From Cytidiella melzeri (lineage: Eukaryota > Basidiomycota > Agaricomycetes > Polyporales > Irpicaceae), in assembly GCA_022592445.1 (NCBI GenBank), contig JABYQR010000463.1, positions 1 to 31,169 on the forward strand: a DNA stretch of 31,169 bases. The letters run 5' to 3'. The translations under genes were made by a program, and so were the position numbers. Below the pieces are notes generated by a model, which was given only the letters and a program-made list of their open reading frames with translations, was not told where the DNA came from and did no database searches. Below are positions 29,502 through 31,169 of this stretch, in pieces. Every line of letters starts with the position of its first letter. Position 1 is the first letter of the stretch.

Positions 29502-29735
29502 ACAGTCCACAGTTTGTTGCCCACCACGTCTTGTAATAATTGCATACATTTCTTCGACTCAAACACAGTCACTGACGACCACTTCTACGGAGGTCTCTTC
29601 TACAAGTGTGACGACCAACCTTGTCCAAATCGATACACTCAAGCAGACCCAACAGAAGCAGTCAACAGCGAGTACTACTCTGAGCACCACCAGACTCCGA
29701 ACGAAGAAAATCTCCTCCTCATCACCAAAGACGAC

Positions 29736-30983
29736 ATGGATCCCAACCAGCCCCCCGCCCCTGCTGCCCCAGCTGCCCCAGTCGCCAACCTGAGCCAGCA
29801 AGACGTCCTAAATATGTTGGGCATCCTGACACAAAGAATGGTTGACCTTACCAACCAGGTGGCTGCACTTGCCGCCGCACAGACACCAGCGGTTGCTGCT
29901 GCTACGCACACTTCTCGGGAGAGAAGCATCGTTGAGAAGCCAGTCTCCTTCAAGGGGAAAACGTCATCGGAAGCCAGGCTCTTCCGCCATGCCTTTATCG
30001 TCTGGGCCCAGAACCAGGGCAAGGTGTTCTTCCAGCAAGACGCCCGAGGCCAGGTCCGGTTGGACAACAACAGTGCGAGGATCTTTGATCCCCACAAACT
30101 GATCACCAGTGCCCTGTCCTTCATGCAGGAAGACGCTGCTGATTGGGCTTGCCCTCACATCGAGGAGTTGGCCAATAGCAAACCAGCATTTGGAAATGAC
30201 TGGGACACGTTTATCGAGGCCTTCAAGGCAAAGTTTGAGCCTATTGACGCGGTCATGGAGACCAAGACTAAGGTTACCGGCATGAAGCAGGGTAACAAGA
30301 CATTTGCCGCCCACATCTCGGAGTTCGAGACCTGGGCCCCTCGCACTGGCTGGAGCCAGCAGGACCTTTTCGACCGTCTCAAGTCGAGCTTGAGTACGGA
30401 ATACCTTCAGCGCGTCTCTTACTTCCAGACCCGCACCACAACCTACGATGCACTGAAGGACCAGTGCAAGGCAGTAGATGCTCAGCTGGCCGATCTACGC
30501 AACAGCACTGGGAAGGTCATGGTAGACAGTTCCTTGGGACATGGCAAGTCCCACCAGCAAGCGTTCCGCGACCCCAATGCGATGGAGATCGACACATCCC
30601 GTTTCTCCGCCTCGTTTGACTCGCTCTTTTCGGGTCTGGGCAAACAGGAGATCTTCCAGAAATGGAAGAAGGAGATGAGCAAGCGCTGCTCGGTTTGTGG
30701 ATCTGAGAGTCACAAGAAGAGGGACTCGAAGCACCCCGATGACCCGGTCTGCAACCACTGCGGTGGCACCGGTCACTGGGGGGCAGTTTGCCTAAAACGG
30801 CTCCAAGGCGTCCCTAAGGGACAAAAGGTTGCCGCTACCTCGTCGACATCGTCGACTACTACTGCAGCCAAGCAAGACGCGTCCAACGACAAGGATGCTA
30901 AAATTGCTGCGCTCAAGGACATGCTTGACATCCAGAAGAAGCAAATGGATGAGATGGCAGCAAAAATTAATGCGGTTTTTTGA
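29736..30983 (+). CDS. gag: Retrotransposon Gag polyprotein with CCHC zinc knuckle
   Basis: A 415-aa Gag protein from the first in-frame ATG (29736). Residues 1-60 are Pro/Ala-rich with a short helix. Residues 65-255 match the Retrotrans_gag type of capsid region (FKGKTSSEARLFRHAF, WDTFIEAFKAKFEP, QGNKTFAAHISEFETW, LFDRLKSSLSTEYLQRV). Residues 318-352 contain a Cys/His-rich segment (CSVCGSESH) and a canonical CX2CX4HX4C knuckle (C339, C342, H347, C352) for nucleic-acid binding. A coiled-coil-like Lys/Asp-rich tail ends in AVF. The frame is open upstream back to the TAG at 29499, with protein-like Cys-containing sequence, so the true N-terminus may lie further upstream. The stop follows directly on a slippery run. 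Confidence 0.85.
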   Translation: MDPNQPPAPAAPAAPVANLSQQDVLNMLGILTQRMVDLTNQVAALAAAQTPAVAAATHTSRERSIVEKPVSFKGKTSSEARLFRHAFIVWAQNQGKVFFQQDARGQVRLDNNSARIFDPHKLITSALSFMQEDAADWACPHIEELANSKPAFGNDWDTFIEAFKAKFEPIDAVMETKTKVTGMKQGNKTFAAHISEFETWAPRTGWSQQDLFDRLKSSLSTEYLQRVSYFQTRTTTYDALKDQCKAVDAQLADLRNSTGKVMVDSSLGHGKSHQQAFRDPNAMEIDTSRFSASFDSLFSGLGKQEIFQKWKKEMSKRCSVCGSESHKKRDSKHPDDPVCNHCGGTGHWGAVCLKRLQGVPKGQKVAATSSTSSTTTAAKQDASNDKDAKIAALKDMLDIQKKQMDEMAAKINAVF

Positions 30984-31017
30984 AGCGGACTCGTAACATA
31001 GCCGCAGCTGCGAGTCC
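30974..31017 (+). promoter_or_regulatory. Candidate -1 ribosomal frameshift signal between gag and pol
   Basis: The gag frame reads GCG GTT TTT TGA. The heptamer G GTT TTT (30974-30980) sits directly before the stop. A 6-nt spacer follows, then a stem GGACTCG (30987-30993) paired with CGAGTCC (31011-31017) around a 17-nt loop. The -1 frame is open from here to the window end. Confidence 0.6.
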
Positions 31018-31169
31018 CCTTGATACCCTGTCCTCGTCTTTCTCCTCGTCTTCTGCCTCGTGTACAACGTCTACTCCGTGCCCTTCGTCTACTATCTCCT
31101 CGTGTACTATATCGTCGATAGATCGGTTTTCATCTCATTTCCGTGTACATGTACTAGTAAAAGGTCTGA
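30974..31169 (+). CDS. pol: Start of Pol reading frame (-1 relative to gag), partial
   Basis: After a -1 shift at the slippery site the frame stays open for 65 codons to the window edge (LKRTRNIAAAASPLDTL, then a Ser/Thr/Cys-rich linker, then SSIDRFSSHFRVHVLVKGL). The last part resembles sequence that precedes the aspartic protease of Ty3-type Pol proteins, but no catalytic motif is inside the window. Protease, reverse transcriptase and integrase would lie beyond the right edge. Confidence 0.55.

Noticed and set aside
1..31169. CRISPR array, prokaryotic operon, riboswitch or rRNA genes
   Set aside because: No regularly spaced repeats or such sequences; the window is intron-rich eukaryotic DNA.

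Overview
The window looks like nuclear DNA of a mushroom-forming basidiomycete (Agaricomycetes). The evidence is dense short introns (about 37-150 bp, GT..AG), Pro/Ser-rich low-complexity tails, the gene families present and a Ty3-type retroelement. I resolved most genes by joining exons at splice sites that restore conserved motifs. No database search or RNA evidence was available.

Layout. 1-1109: no gene found, only a possible retrotransposon primer-binding-site relic near 350. 1110-6559: three head-to-tail minus-strand genes: TFIIA large subunit (TOA1-like), an unrecognised secretory/membrane protein gene with an apparent frameshift, and a SET-domain ribosomal lysine methyltransferase (RKM4/SETD6-like). 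A 262-bp shared upstream region separates RKM4 from a plus-strand CRAL-TRIO (SEC14-like) gene at 6822-8457.

8675-14762 is an apparently complete 6,088-bp DNA transposon. It has about 255-bp terminal inverted repeats, CAG...CTG ends and a perfect 9-bp target-site duplication. It carries two convergent genes: a DUF6589-type protein (probable transposase, 835 aa) and a RecQ-like helicase with a zinc knuckle (875 aa). It sits between the 3' ends of the CRAL-TRIO gene and a PP2A-like phosphatase gene (PPG1-like, 14899-16425). It resembles the helicase-bearing Academ lineage (AcademH, recalled from memory) and is the most system-like object in the window.

16426-25525 holds a two-finger C2H2 regulator, CWC24/RNF113 (CCCH plus RING splicing factor) and a CYS-3/MetR-like bZIP regulator, with long intergenic stretches. 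All three have an upstream ORF whose stop codon overlaps the main start codon.

25.7-27.7 kb is a foldback/TIR element. Its two ends carry hairpins with homologous loops and flanks but different, still self-complementary stems. From about 27862 to the window end is the 5' part of a Ty3/gypsy-type LTR retrotransposon: LTR with TATA box, a leader of about 1,080 nt with no ATG in any forward frame that nevertheless contains a long ORF, an in-frame TAG, Gag with a CCHC knuckle, and a candidate -1 frameshift signal into Pol, which runs off the window.
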